A stretch of DNA of 64,000 nt, taken from the NCBI RefSeq assembly GCF_000382225.1, contig NZ_KB907808.1:62001-126000 (forward strand), given 5' to 3'. The notes under the pieces are model-generated. The model searched no databases. It worked only from the letters and a program-made list of their open reading frames with translations, and was not told the DNA's origin. The stretch is from Hymenobacter aerophilus DSM 13606 (GTDB lineage Bacteria; Bacteroidota; Bacteroidia; Cytophagales; Hymenobacteraceae). Numbering within the stretch: position 1 is the stretch's first letter; every line of letters begins with the position of its first letter. This document shows positions 43,602-52,367 of this stretch, piece after piece. The position numbers and the translations under genes are program-made.

Positions 43602-44951
43602 CTACGAAACCTGCGGCACGGCCGGCAGCAGCGGTTTGGCCAGGAAAGCCCGCACCTGATCCAGACGGTGCCGTACCTGATGCTGTTCGTACTCGCGGGT
43701 GAGCGTGGTATCGGTGGCTTTTTCGATCAGGTCGCACTGCTGGCGCAGAGTTTGGCGGCGGGTGAAGGAGCCCGTGCGGCGGGCAATGGTTTCGAGGGCC
43801 GAGAGCTGGCGCAGCAGGATGGCTACGTTGTCGTCGCCGCTGCTCCTGATCTGGTCGAAAGCCAGGCACACGAAGTCGTTGAAGTCGCGGGTGCGGGCAA
43901 TGGCGCGCACCTGACCATCCCTGGCCCGCAGGGGCTGGTGCAGCTCGCGGCTGGCCAGAAACGCCACCATCGCCCCCAGCCGGTCGATGCACATCACGGC
44001 CGTGGTCGTGTCGTTGATGCCCGGCGAGAGGGCCTTGAGGGCAATGTCCACAATCTGGCGGAAGCCGAACGCCACGTCCTGCTGGTCGATGCTGCGCTGG
44101 GTGTCGATGGTGAAATAGCCGTTGAGCTGGCGCTGCTCCTGGTCGGTGGGCGAGCGGTGGGCGGCGTAGTAGGCCACCGACAGCAGCGGCGTATCCAGCG
44201 TTACGAAGTCGCCGAGGCGGTGTTCGAGGCGCACTACGGCGTTTTGCTGGCTGGCGAAATCGAGCAGTTCCTCGCTGGCCACGCCCTGCACGTAGCCGGA
44301 AGTGGTGGCCCCCACCGGGTGCCAGCTCAGGTCGGCGGTGCGCAGGTCCTCCTTCGCTTCGGCATCCGCCTCCTCCCCTACCTGCTTGGGGAAAATGCGC
44401 GTCATGCTTTCGATAGTTTCCTCGGCGGCCTCGGCAATAATGTTGGCCGCCTGAATGGAGGTGGCAATGTGGTGGATAAAGAAAATCAGCATCCCAATGC
44501 TCACCAACGCCATCAGGAGGGCAAACGACACGGCCAGCGGCGGGATGAAGCCGCCCTCGTCGCCGCCCCGGATGGTACGCAGCACCACCAGGCAGTACAC
44601 GAAAATGCTCACGAAGAAGCCCATGACCACCTGGTTGGCCCGGTCGCGCATGAAGTTGCGCAGGATGCGCGAGGTGTACTGCCCCGACACGGTGGCCAGC
44701 GTGGAGAGCGTGAGCGAGAAAATCAGGGCGGCCACCGTAATGGCCGAGCTGGCAATGGCCGAGAGCATGCCGCGCGCGCCATCGGCCCCGGCCCCGAACA
44801 GCAGCGGATAGTCGCGGGTCCACTTGTTGCTGGTGCCCGCATCGAGAATTACCAGCGCGTAGGCCAGCAGCAGCGAGGCCACTACCATCAGCGTGGGCAC
44901 AAACCACAGGCTGGCATTCAGGTTGAGCCACCAACTTTTGAGTTTGTTCAT
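43602..44951 (-). CDS. DUF2254 predicted membrane protein
   Basis: 449 residues. Four hydrophobic segments lie in the first 180 residues (WFVPTLMVVASLLLAYALVIL, AITVAALIFSLTLSTLATVSGQYTSRIL, VVMGFFVSIFVYCLVVLRTI, VSFALLMALVSIGMLIFFIHHIA). A soluble part follows with FASQQNAVVRLEHRLGDFVTLDTPL, DVAFGFRQIVDIALKALSPGINDTTTAVMCIDRL and REYEQHQVRHRL. These blocks are characteristic of DUF2254. Function unknown. The ATG overlaps the stop of the DUF421 gene by four bases, so the two are coupled. Confidence 0.9.
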   Translation of the reverse strand: MNKLKSWWLNLNASLWFVPTLMVVASLLLAYALVILDAGTSNKWTRDYPLLFGAGADGARGMLSAIASSAITVAALIFSLTLSTLATVSGQYTSRILRNFMRDRANQVVMGFFVSIFVYCLVVLRTIRGGDEGGFIPPLAVSFALLMALVSIGMLIFFIHHIATSIQAANIIAEAAEETIESMTRIFPKQVGEEADAEAKEDLRTADLSWHPVGATTSGYVQGVASEELLDFASQQNAVVRLEHRLGDFVTLDTPLLSVAYYAAHRSPTDQEQRQLNGYFTIDTQRSIDQQDVAFGFRQIVDIALKALSPGINDTTTAVMCIDRLGAMVAFLASRELHQPLRARDGQVRAIARTRDFNDFVCLAFDQIRSSGDDNVAILLRQLSALETIARRTGSFTRRQTLRQQCDLIEKATDTTLTREYEQHQVRHRLDQVRAFLAKPLLPAVPQVS

Positions 44952-45499
44952 GCGCGGTCCGGGCTTTGGGTAGTGGCCGGCCGGTGGCCGGCTACATTGC
45001 TCAGGGCCGACTGCGGGCCGTGGCCGGTGTCTTTCAGGGCCGTGAGCGAGCCGTCGTTTTCGAGCACCACGGCGGCGGCCTTATCAAGCGAGTCGACGCC
45101 CTTTTCGCGCAGGGCAGCCATGATTTCGCCCTCCGTGATACGCTGTCGGCGCATGGCATCGGGCAGCAGCTTGCCCTGGTACACGAGCAGCGAGGGTTCG
45201 GCTTTGACCAGCTTATCGACTGCCTTGAAGCGTACCGAGAGCCAGGTGATGACGAACTGCAGGCCGATGAGCAGGGCCAGACCCAGCAGCCCATCTACCA
45301 GGGGCACGCTTTTGTTGAGGATGGTGGAGGCCAGCGTCGAGCCCAGGGCCACGGTTACAATCAGGTCGAAGGCGTTCATTTTCGACAGCGTGCGCTTGCC
45401 CGAAATGCGCAGCATCAGCACCAAGCCCACGTAGGCCAGCACGCCGATAATGAGCAGCCGAAAGATGCTTTCCCAGCCCGAAAAGAATATTTTTTCCAT
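44948..45499 (-). CDS. DUF421/YetF family membrane protein
   Basis: 183 residues. Three membrane segments lie in residues 12-90 (IFRLLIIGVLAYVGLVLML, VALGSTLASTILN, VDGLLGLALLIGLQFVITWLS) with the family block RISGKRTLSKMNAFDLIVTVALGS. A cytosolic domain follows with LVYQGKLLPDAMRRQRITEGEIMAALREKGVDSLDKAAAVVLENDGSLTAL. YetF-type proteins are of unknown role. The gene precedes and overlaps the DUF2254 gene and follows mscS by 21 bases, suggesting one membrane-stress-related operon; that role is inference. Confidence 0.92.
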   Translation of the reverse strand: MEKIFFSGWESIFRLLIIGVLAYVGLVLMLRISGKRTLSKMNAFDLIVTVALGSTLASTILNKSVPLVDGLLGLALLIGLQFVITWLSVRFKAVDKLVKAEPSLLVYQGKLLPDAMRRQRITEGEIMAALREKGVDSLDKAAAVVLENDGSLTALKDTGHGPQSALSNVAGHRPATTQSPDRA

Positions 45500-45520
45500 A
45501 GTAAACGGCTTACGGATGTC

Positions 45521-46477
45521 TTAGCCGGGGCCGAGGCCGGCATTGGCGTTGGGCGGCGACGGCAACGGCTTCTTGGGGTCGTCGGGCGGGTCGGCGAGGG
45601 TGCCGGGCTCGGCCATGGCCACCTGCACGGGCACGGCCGGCATTTTGGTGGGCAGGCGCAGCTCCAGGATATCGGGCGGCAGCGCGTAGCCGCCGGCCAT
45701 GAGGGCGATTTTCACCCGGTTCATCACCCGGCTGCGCAACTCCAGCGTGCCGCGGCGGTAGTCGTCGGTGTTGGTCCAGAAATACACCTTGATGTTCACG
45801 GTACTCGTCGCCAGCTCATCGACCACGGCAAACGGCTCGCGCTGCGTCAGCACTTCCGATTCCTTTTTTACCTGCTCCAGAATCAGGGCAATGGCGGCGG
45901 CCACGTCGTCGTCGTAATCCACGCCCACCGTGAAATCCTGGCGGATGTAGCCGTCGCGGGTGAAGTTGACGAGCGGCTGCTTTAGCACGATGGAATTGGG
46001 GATGGAAATGTCGCGGCCGTCGAAGGTGCCCATTTCGGTGGTGCGCAGGTTGAGCTTGGTAATCTGCCCGAACATGTCCTGAATCTGCACCGTGTCGTTC
46101 ACGCCAAAGGGCCGGTTGAAGGCCAGGATGATACCGGCCAGGAAGTTCTCGGCAATATCCTTGAAAGCAAAGCCCACCACGAAAGCCGACAAGCCCGCCG
46201 CGCCCAGAATGCCGCCCACCACGCCCGAAAAGCCCAGAATATTGAGGGCCAGCACAATACCCAGCAGCACCAGCACCCAACGGCCAATCTGGGTCAGGAA
46301 ATCGGTCAGCAGCGGGTCGTCGGAGTGGGCGCTGAGCTTGGCCGCCAGCCAGCCCCGCAGCCGGCTGGCCCCCACCCACACCACGCCCATCACCACGGCG
46401 GCAATCAGCAGCCGCGGCAGCATATACAGCAGCTTTTCCCAGTAAGCATGGAGCACCTGATTGAAATCGTCGAGCAT
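45521..46477 (-). CDS. mscS: Small-conductance mechanosensitive channel, MscS family
   Basis: Inner-membrane channel that releases solutes on hypo-osmotic shock. 318 residues with three membrane segments. The third, pore-lining helix is GGILGAAGLSAFVVGFAFKDIAENFLAGIIL, the Gly/Ala-packed MscS pore. The beta domain (DTVQIQDMFGQITKLNLRTTEMGTFDGRDISIPNSIVL) and the alpha/beta domain follow, as in the E. coli protein. The C-terminus has an extra Pro-rich tail (ADPPDDPKKPLPSPPNANAGLG). It heads a probable three-gene unit with the DUF421 and DUF2254 genes. Confidence 0.95.
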   Translation of the reverse strand: MLDDFNQVLHAYWEKLLYMLPRLLIAAVVMGVVWVGASRLRGWLAAKLSAHSDDPLLTDFLTQIGRWVLVLLGIVLALNILGFSGVVGGILGAAGLSAFVVGFAFKDIAENFLAGIILAFNRPFGVNDTVQIQDMFGQITKLNLRTTEMGTFDGRDISIPNSIVLKQPLVNFTRDGYIRQDFTVGVDYDDDVAAAIALILEQVKKESEVLTQREPFAVVDELATSTVNIKVYFWTNTDDYRRGTLELRSRVMNRVKIALMAGGYALPPDILELRLPTKMPAVPVQVAMAEPGTLADPPDDPKKPLPSPPNANAGLGPG

Positions 46478-46554
46478 ATAGTAGGACTAAATGGGCAGTG
46501 CAGGTTGTACGGCCGGGTAGGGTAGCAGTTGCCGACGGCCGCTTATCTTGCGCT

Positions 46555-48783
46555 ATGCGCCGTCTTCTGCTTCCCTCGCTGTTACTGCTGAGCGCCTTCG
46601 GGGCGCGGGCCCAGGCTTTCCAACCCGCCGAACTGGCCCGCTGGCAGCGGCAGGCCCGGCAGGTCACCATCACCCGCGACACCTGGGGCGTACCCCACGT
46701 GAGCGGCAAAACCGACGCCGATGCCGTGTTCGGGCTGCTGTACGCGCAGTGCGAAGACGACTTTGCGCGGGTGGAAGCCAACTACCTCGATGCGCTGGGC
46801 CGCCGGGCCGAGGTGGAAGGCGAAGGCGCCCTCTACCACGACCTGCGCGCCCGCCTGTTCATGGACAGCACCCAGGCCATTGCCGAGTACGGTCGCAGCC
46901 CCGCTTGGCTGCGGCAGCTGCTGCAGGCCTTCGCCGACGGCACCAACTATTACCTGGCCACTCACCCCCAAACCAAGCCGTTGCTGCTGCGCCGCTTTCA
47001 GCCCTGGATGCCGCTGCTGTTCTCGGAAGGCAGCATTGGCGGTAACATCAGCGTGGTGCCGGTTGGGCGGCTGAAGGCGTTTTACAGCCGCCAGGTGGCG
47101 CCCGGCACCGGCTGGCAGCCGCCGCAACTGCCGGCCAGGGAAGATTTGCTCGACCGTTCCTCATTGGGCTCCAACGGCTTTGCCATCGGGCCGCAGCTGA
47201 GCGCCAGCGGCCACCCGCTGCTGCTCATCAACCCGCACACTTCGTTCTACTTCCGGCCCGAAGTGCAGATGACCAGCCAGGCCGGCCTGAACGCTTACGG
47301 GGCCGTTACCTGGGGGCAGTTCTTTATTTACCAGGGTTTCAACGAGCATTGCGGCTGGATGCACACTTCCAGCTACGCCGACTCGATGGATGAGTACCTC
47401 GAAACCGTGGCCCCGCAACCCGACGGCCGCTACACCTACCGCACCGGCACCGAACAGTGCCCCGTGCGCCAGCAGCCCGTGCGCGTGAAGTATCGGGCCG
47501 CCGATGGCAGCACCAAGTTCCGCGAGTTCACGGCTTACTACACCCACCACGGCCCGGTGGTGGGCGAGCAGGACGGCCGGTGGCTGACGGTGCGCATGAT
47601 GGACACACCCGTGGCGGCCCTGGAGCAGTCGTATCTGCGCACCAAGGCCACCGACTACGCCAGCTTTCGGGAGGTGATGAAGCTCAACGGCAACGCTTCC
47701 AACAACACGGTGTTTGCCGATAGCAAGGGCACTATTGCCTACTGGCACGGCAACTTCATGCCGAAGCGCGACCCGCAGTTCGACTGGAGCCGGCCGGTGG
47801 ACGGCAGCGACCCGCGCACCGAGTGGCAGGGCCTGCACAAAGTAGAGGAGATTGTGCAGGTGAAGAACCCGGCCAGCGGCTGGCTCCAGAACTGCAACGC
47901 CACGCCCTTCACGGTGGCCGGTCCCGGCAGCTCGCCCACTCCCGCCGCCTACCCCGCCTACATGGCCCCCGACGCCGAAAACTACCGCGGCCTGAACGCC
48001 GTGCGCGTCCTCAGCCAGAAGGCCCGCTCGAAATTCACGCTCGATACGCTGCTGGCCGCCGCCCGCGACCCGCACCTGACGGCCTTCGACGAGTTGCTGC
48101 CGGCCCTGGCCGACGCCTACCAGACCGTAGCCGACGGCCCCGACGCACCCCAGGGCGACATCCGGGAGGCCATGACGCTGCTCAAAGCCTGGAACCACAA
48201 CTACGCCACCACCTCGGTGGCTCAAACGGTGGCCACCTACTGGGCCGAGCGGCTGTTGCGCCTGGCCCGCCCCCGCGCCCGGCCCGGCCAGCCCCTCGAC
48301 CAACTGGCGCTGATTCGCTTCGCCATCAAGAGCACTACGGCTCCCCAAAAGGTAAACGCCCTGCAGGAAACCCTCGATGAGCTGACGGCCTCCTTCGGCA
48401 ACTGGCGCCAGCCCTGGGGCGACATCAACCGCTTCCAGCGCCTCACCGGCCGCATCGAGGAGGTGTACGACGATAAAAAGCCCAGCCGGCCGGTGGCCTT
48501 CACCTCGTCGGCCTGGGGCTCGCTCGCCGCCTTTGGCTCGCGGGCCCGCGCCGGCACCCAGAAACGCTACGGCGACGTGGGCAACAGCTTCGTGGCCGTG
48601 GTCGAGTTTGGTCCCCGCGTGCGGGCGCGTTCGGTGCTGGCCGGCGGCGTCAGTGGCCACCCCGCCTCGTCCCACTTCCGCGACCAGGCCCCGCTCTACG
48701 TCGAGCAGCAGTTCAAGGACATCTGGTTTTACCCCGAAGACATCAAGCAGCACGCCGAACGCATCTACTCGCCGGGGCAGTAA
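46555..48783 (+). CDS. Penicillin amidase/acylase family Ntn-hydrolase (S45)
   Basis: 742 residues from ATG 46555 with a signal peptide ending FGARAQAF. The precursor is expected to cleave itself so that Ser206, in SSLGSNGFAIGP, becomes the N-terminal nucleophile. The alpha part is about 20-205, with ITRDTWGVPHVSGKTDADAVFGLLYAQCEDDFARVE. The beta part contains LLLINPHTSF, YQGFNEHCGWMHTSSYADSMDEYLETV and LNGNASNNTVFADSKGTIAYWHGNFMP. Family members hydrolyse amides such as N-acyl homoserine lactones and beta-lactam side chains; the substrate here is unknown. The same-strand neighbour glpD is behind a palindromic element, so no operon is implied. Confidence 0.93.
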   Translation: MRRLLLPSLLLLSAFGARAQAFQPAELARWQRQARQVTITRDTWGVPHVSGKTDADAVFGLLYAQCEDDFARVEANYLDALGRRAEVEGEGALYHDLRARLFMDSTQAIAEYGRSPAWLRQLLQAFADGTNYYLATHPQTKPLLLRRFQPWMPLLFSEGSIGGNISVVPVGRLKAFYSRQVAPGTGWQPPQLPAREDLLDRSSLGSNGFAIGPQLSASGHPLLLINPHTSFYFRPEVQMTSQAGLNAYGAVTWGQFFIYQGFNEHCGWMHTSSYADSMDEYLETVAPQPDGRYTYRTGTEQCPVRQQPVRVKYRAADGSTKFREFTAYYTHHGPVVGEQDGRWLTVRMMDTPVAALEQSYLRTKATDYASFREVMKLNGNASNNTVFADSKGTIAYWHGNFMPKRDPQFDWSRPVDGSDPRTEWQGLHKVEEIVQVKNPASGWLQNCNATPFTVAGPGSSPTPAAYPAYMAPDAENYRGLNAVRVLSQKARSKFTLDTLLAAARDPHLTAFDELLPALADAYQTVADGPDAPQGDIREAMTLLKAWNHNYATTSVAQTVATYWAERLLRLARPRARPGQPLDQLALIRFAIKSTTAPQKVNALQETLDELTASFGNWRQPWGDINRFQRLTGRIEEVYDDKKPSRPVAFTSSAWGSLAAFGSRARAGTQKRYGDVGNSFVAVVEFGPRVRARSVLAGGVSGHPASSHFRDQAPLYVEQQFKDIWFYPEDIKQHAERIYSPGQ

Positions 48784-48824
48784 GGGGAGTGTGTGGGTGA
48801 AGGATGAGTTCGGGATAAAAGAAC

Positions 48825-48945
48825 TGTCATGCTGAGCGCAGCCGGAGGCGAAGTCGAAGCATCTCTACAGCTTCGTTGCAGTCGACAGGGTTAGCATTGC
48901 ATGCGAGATGTTTCGACTTCGCCTCCGGCTGCGCTCAACATGACA
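48825..48945. repeat. Palindromic element, family B copy 4
   Basis: Arms TGTCATGCTGAGCGCAGCCG and its mirror CGGCTGCGCTCAACATGACA with inner GAAGTCGAAGCATCTC / GAGATGTTTCGACTTC. It lies between the acylase and glpD. Confidence 0.9.
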
Positions 48946-48997
48946 CGACTTTTACCTTCCCTCTCCCCTGCCCCCCTCTTTTTCCTACTTTCTGCCT

Positions 48998-50566
48998 ATG
49001 TCTCCTTTCCACCGCTCTACCCTGCTGGACCGGCTGGCTAGCCAGCCCGAGTGGGACGTGCTCGTTATCGGGGGCGGGGCTACGGGGCTGGGCGTGGCGC
49101 TCGATGCCCTGAGCCGGGGATACCGCACGCTGCTGCTGGAGCGCGACGATTTTGCCAAGGGCACCAGCAGCCGCAGCACCAAGCTGGTGCACGGCGGCGT
49201 ACGCTACCTGGCCCAGGGCGACGTGGGGCTGGTGCGCGAGGCTCTGCACGAGCGCGGCCTGCTACTGCAGAATGCGCCGCATCTCGTCAGAAACCTAGAT
49301 TTTATCATTCCCAACTACCGCTGGTGGGGCGGCCCGTTCTACACCATCGGCCTGAAGCTGTACGACTGGCTGGCCGGCCGCCGCAGCTTCGGCGACTCGC
49401 GGCACCTGAGCCGCACCGAAACGCTGCGCCGCCTCGGCAACCTGCGCCCGGAAGGGCTGCGCGGCGGCGTGCTCTACCACGACGGTCAGTTTGATGATGC
49501 CCGCCTGGCCATCAACCTGGCCCAAACGGCCCTCGAAGCCGGCGGCACCGTGCTCAACCACTGCGCCGTAACCGGCCTGCGCAAAGACGCCGCCGGCCGC
49601 CTGTGCGGCGTGCAGGCCCACGACCAGGAAACCGGCCGCACCTACGAGCTGCGGGCCAGGGTAATAGTGAATGCCACCGGCGTGTTCGTAGATGAGCTGC
49701 TACGCCTCGATGAGCCCGCTGCCCGCCCGCTGGTGCAGCCCAGCCAGGGCGTGCATCTGGTAGTGAGTCAGGACTTTCTACCCGGCAACTGCGCGCTGAT
49801 GATTCCGAAAACCGACGACGGCCGGGTGCTGTTCGCCGTGCCCTGGCAGGGCCGCCTGCTGCTGGGCACCACCGATACGCCGCTGCCCGCCGCCAGCCCC
49901 GAACCCCGGGCCCAGGAGGAGGAAATTGACTTCATTCTGCGCACCGCCGGCCGCTACCTGAGCCGCGCCCCCACCCGCGCCGACGTGCTGAGCGTGTTTG
50001 CCGGCCTGCGTCCCCTGGCTGCTCCCACTGACGGCGCCACCAGCACCAAGGAAATTTCGCGCAGCCACAAGATTATCGTATCCAAAAGTGGCTTGCTTAC
50101 CATTACGGGGGGCAAATGGACAACCTACCGCCGCATGGGCGAAGACGTGGTGGACCGCGCCCTGAAGCTGGGCGGGCTGCCGCCTGCCCCCAGCCGTACC
50201 GCCCGGCTGCCCATCCACGGCGCCCAGCCCACCCCCGACCACCATGCGCCGCTGGCCGCCTACGGCACCGATGCGCCGGCGCTGCGCCAGCTCATGCGCG
50301 AGCAGCCCGCCCTGGCCGAAAAGCTAGTGCCGGGCTTCGATTTTACGAAGGCCGAAGTGGTATGGGGCGCCCGCTACGAGCTGGCCCGCACCGTGGAGGA
50401 TGTGCTGGCCCGCCGGGTGCGGCTGCTGTTTCTGGATGCCCGGACCGCCAGCCAAGCCGCGCCGACAGTAGCCGAGTTGCTGGCCCACGAATTGGGCCAC
50501 GATGCAACCTGGCAGCAGCAACAGGTGGCCGAATTCACGGAACTGGCGCGCGGGTACGTGCTCTAG
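48998..50566 (+). CDS. glpD: Glycerol-3-phosphate dehydrogenase/oxidase (FAD)
   Basis: Oxidises sn-glycerol 3-phosphate to dihydroxyacetone phosphate at the membrane, passing electrons to quinone, or to oxygen in oxidase types. 522 residues. The FAD-binding GGGATG (25-30) in VLVIGGGATGLGVALDALSRGY is followed by LLERDDFAKGTSSRSTKLVHGGVRYL, the GlpD signature. GGVLYHDGQFDDARLAINL and ATGVFVDELLRLDEP are also conserved. SRSHKIIVSKSGLLTITGGKWTTYRRMGEDVVDRAL is the second signature. No glpK or glpF is adjacent. Confidence 0.95.
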   Translation: MSPFHRSTLLDRLASQPEWDVLVIGGGATGLGVALDALSRGYRTLLLERDDFAKGTSSRSTKLVHGGVRYLAQGDVGLVREALHERGLLLQNAPHLVRNLDFIIPNYRWWGGPFYTIGLKLYDWLAGRRSFGDSRHLSRTETLRRLGNLRPEGLRGGVLYHDGQFDDARLAINLAQTALEAGGTVLNHCAVTGLRKDAAGRLCGVQAHDQETGRTYELRARVIVNATGVFVDELLRLDEPAARPLVQPSQGVHLVVSQDFLPGNCALMIPKTDDGRVLFAVPWQGRLLLGTTDTPLPAASPEPRAQEEEIDFILRTAGRYLSRAPTRADVLSVFAGLRPLAAPTDGATSTKEISRSHKIIVSKSGLLTITGGKWTTYRRMGEDVVDRALKLGGLPPAPSRTARLPIHGAQPTPDHHAPLAAYGTDAPALRQLMREQPALAEKLVPGFDFTKAEVVWGARYELARTVEDVLARRVRLLFLDARTASQAAPTVAELLAHELGHDATWQQQQVAEFTELARGYVL

Positions 50567-50591
50567 CGCGCAGCCACTGCAGCCCCGCCCG

Positions 50592-51230
50592 CTACGCCAG
50601 TTGGTGCGGGTAGCCGATAATTTCGGCTTCGGCGGCCAGCTGGGCCCAGTCGGTTAGTTCGGCGTTTAGGGCCTGCGCGGTGGCCTGGGTGAGCGGCTCG
50701 TGGCGGTAGAAGCGGGCGACGTCGGCGGCTTCGAGGGGTTCGCGCTCGGTTTCGTCGAGGTAGTAGCCGTTGGCCCAGTCGGCGTAGGTTTCGGGGTTCT
50801 GGTCGAAGATGGCCAGCAGATCCTCCGAGCCGTCGTCCTCCGCCTCATCCACTACGCCGGTTTGCCAGCCGTGGGCGGGCGTGTACCACAGGCAGAACGT
50901 GGTGCCGATGGAAGCCACCGGCTCGCCGAACATAAACTCCTCGAAGGCGGCGGGCAGGCCCCGGGTAAGCTGCCCCTTATCGGCCGCCTCATAGCCCGAA
51001 AGCGCGCCGTTGATGCAGCAGCCCTCCGGCCGGAACAGCACCAGCAGCTGGTCGCCCTCGCCGTCGTTCATCTCCAGCAGCTGTTCGTCGGTGTCCCACT
51101 CGGGGTCGTAGGTGTAGTAGCGGTACTCGGGGTCGGGCGAGTTGATGGCGTCGAGCATGGCCAGGGCCTGGCCGAGGCGTTGCAAATCGGCAGCGGGCGG
51201 CAGGCCGGCGGGGTTGTGAGTGGAAAGCAT
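50592..51230 (-). CDS. Acidic hypothetical protein, 212 aa
   Basis: Not recognised. A soluble, strongly acidic protein with Trp, Tyr and Phe in motif-like positions: PDPEYRYYTYDPEWDTDEQLLEMNDGEGDQLLVLFRPEGCCINGALSGYE, then FEEFMFGEPVASIGTTFCLWYT and WANGYYLDETEREPLEAADVARFYRH. No signal peptide or membrane segment. The tone resembles SMI1/KNR4-like or immunity-type proteins but no family can be asserted. Convergent with glpD, it stands alone upstream of a half-copy of repeat family H. Confidence 0.68.
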   Translation of the reverse strand: MLSTHNPAGLPPAADLQRLGQALAMLDAINSPDPEYRYYTYDPEWDTDEQLLEMNDGEGDQLLVLFRPEGCCINGALSGYEAADKGQLTRGLPAAFEEFMFGEPVASIGTTFCLWYTPAHGWQTGVVDEAEDDGSEDLLAIFDQNPETYADWANGYYLDETEREPLEAADVARFYRHEPLTQATAQALNAELTDWAQLAAEAEIIGYPHQLA

Positions 51231-51239
51231 TTTGGGAGG

Positions 51240-51272
51240 CTTTTAGCCGACAGCTCTTAGCCGTTAGCTGAT
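51240..51272. repeat. Single arm of family H
   Basis: TAGCCGACAGCTCTTAGCCG then TTAGCTGATGG shares the AGCTGnnAGCTnnTAGC pattern with the paired elements at 57599 and 63464. No second arm here. Confidence 0.55.
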
Positions 51273-51368
51273 GGTCTACTAAAACAGAATGTACGTTCGC
51301 ACCGGGCATTTACCCACAGCCGAAACGAATGTTTCGGCCCGCAGGCTATGATAACACCCACCGGCTGC

Positions 51369-52241
51369 TCAATACGTCTTCGTCATATCGGCCGGCACGA
51401 CCAGCACGAAATCGGCCTTCTGCTGATTATCCTTATCCAGCTTGCCCAACTGCTCCTGCGAAACCGTGCTGATGGTGAGCACCTTCAGCTGCGGGTTTTG
51501 CTGGCGCAGGTAGGCCAGGATGCCGTCGTGGTTGTCGGAGTGGTAACTGCCGTTGAGGTGCAGCAGCAAGTGGCCGGGCGGCCGGGCCTGGTTGAGGAAG
51601 TAGGCCATGGTGGCATCCTTGAGGGCCTGGGCCTGGATGATGTTCTGCACGCCAGCGGCGTGGGCCGCGTCGCCGCCGAACATTTTCACCATGTTCTTAT
51701 AGCCGGGCAGTTCGTAATCCACCGCCATAGGCAGCGGGGGCAGCCAGACTTTGGTGGTGGGGCTCAGCGTGTCGAGGGCGGCGAGGCTGCCTTTGGCTAC
51801 CAGCGAGGCGTAGCGGCGCGGTACGTTGGTGCCCACCACCCGGAATTTCTGCTGCCGCGCCAGCTGCAGCAGCGGCTTGTAGTCGGTGCCGTAGTTGGGC
51901 CAGGGGCGGCTGCCGGCTTCGAAGGCCCGGTCGTCCAGCTCGCCGGTCGTGTACGCATCGACCAGCGGCTGCACGTCGCGCTCGAACATTTCGAGGCCCA
52001 GCACCAACTGGCCCTGCTTCAGGCGCAGCAAATCTTTGGTGAGCTGGAGTTGCAGCCAGTGCGCGATGGGGTCGTTGTGCTGCTCGCCGAAGAACACCAC
52101 GTCGGCCGTAGCCAGCTTTTTCAGCATGGCCTCGTAGCCCACCGGCTTGCCGCCGGCCGCAAACAGGCGGTAGGCCGGCCGGTCCTGGGCCTGGGCCAGA
52201 GTGGGCCCGATAAGCAGTAGCAGAAAGAGGAGAATACGCAT
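51369..52241 (-). CDS. ChaN-family exported protein (haem-binding uptake, Tiki-like)
   Basis: 290 residues with a signal peptide ending LAQAQDRP. The family hallmarks are ADVVFFGEQHNDPIAHWLQLQLTKDL, LVLGLEMFERDVQPLVDAY, PRRYASLVAKGSLAAL and HLLLHLNGSYHSDNHDGILAYL, whose His and Glu residues form the metal/haem site of ChaN and Tiki-type proteins. No lipobox is visible, so it is probably periplasmic rather than a lipoprotein. A perfect -7 box TATCTTTG ends four bases before the ATG, predicting a leaderless message. Iron or haem handling is inferred from the family. Confidence 0.85.
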   Translation of the reverse strand: MRILLFLLLLIGPTLAQAQDRPAYRLFAAGGKPVGYEAMLKKLATADVVFFGEQHNDPIAHWLQLQLTKDLLRLKQGQLVLGLEMFERDVQPLVDAYTTGELDDRAFEAGSRPWPNYGTDYKPLLQLARQQKFRVVGTNVPRRYASLVAKGSLAALDTLSPTTKVWLPPLPMAVDYELPGYKNMVKMFGGDAAHAAGVQNIIQAQALKDATMAYFLNQARPPGHLLLHLNGSYHSDNHDGILAYLRQQNPQLKVLTISTVSQEQLGKLDKDNQQKADFVLVVPADMTKTY

Positions 52242-52245
52242 ACCT

Positions 52246-52253
52246 CAAAGATA
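52246..52253 (-). promoter_or_regulatory. -7 box TATCTTTG for the ChaN-like gene
   Basis: Exact TAnnTTTG with only AGGT between it and ATG 52241. Confidence 0.62.
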
Positions 52254-52260
52254 CGTCTGC

Positions 52261-52359
52261 CACTGCGCCTTCTGCGAAAACACTGCGTCCTCTGCGGGCT
52301 AAGTCGTTGTTACGATTTTAGCCCGCAGAGGACGCAGTGTTTTCGCAGAAGGCGCAGTG
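52261..52359. repeat. Palindromic element, family F
   Basis: Two 42-base arms are perfectly complementary (CACTGCGCCTTCTGCGAAAA... and ...TTTTCGCAGAAGGCGCAGTG), separated by a 15-base loop. Each arm carries two related direct units (CACTGCGCCTTCTGCG and CACTGCGTCCTCTGCG). It lies between the permease stop and the ChaN-like promoter. Confidence 0.95.
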
Positions 52360-52367
52360 CTGTTCGG

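Noticed and set aside
43588..44934. 448-residue minus frame overlapping DUF2254
   Set aside because: Wrong frame of the same strand; the frame at 43602-44951 has the DUF2254 blocks and membrane segments.
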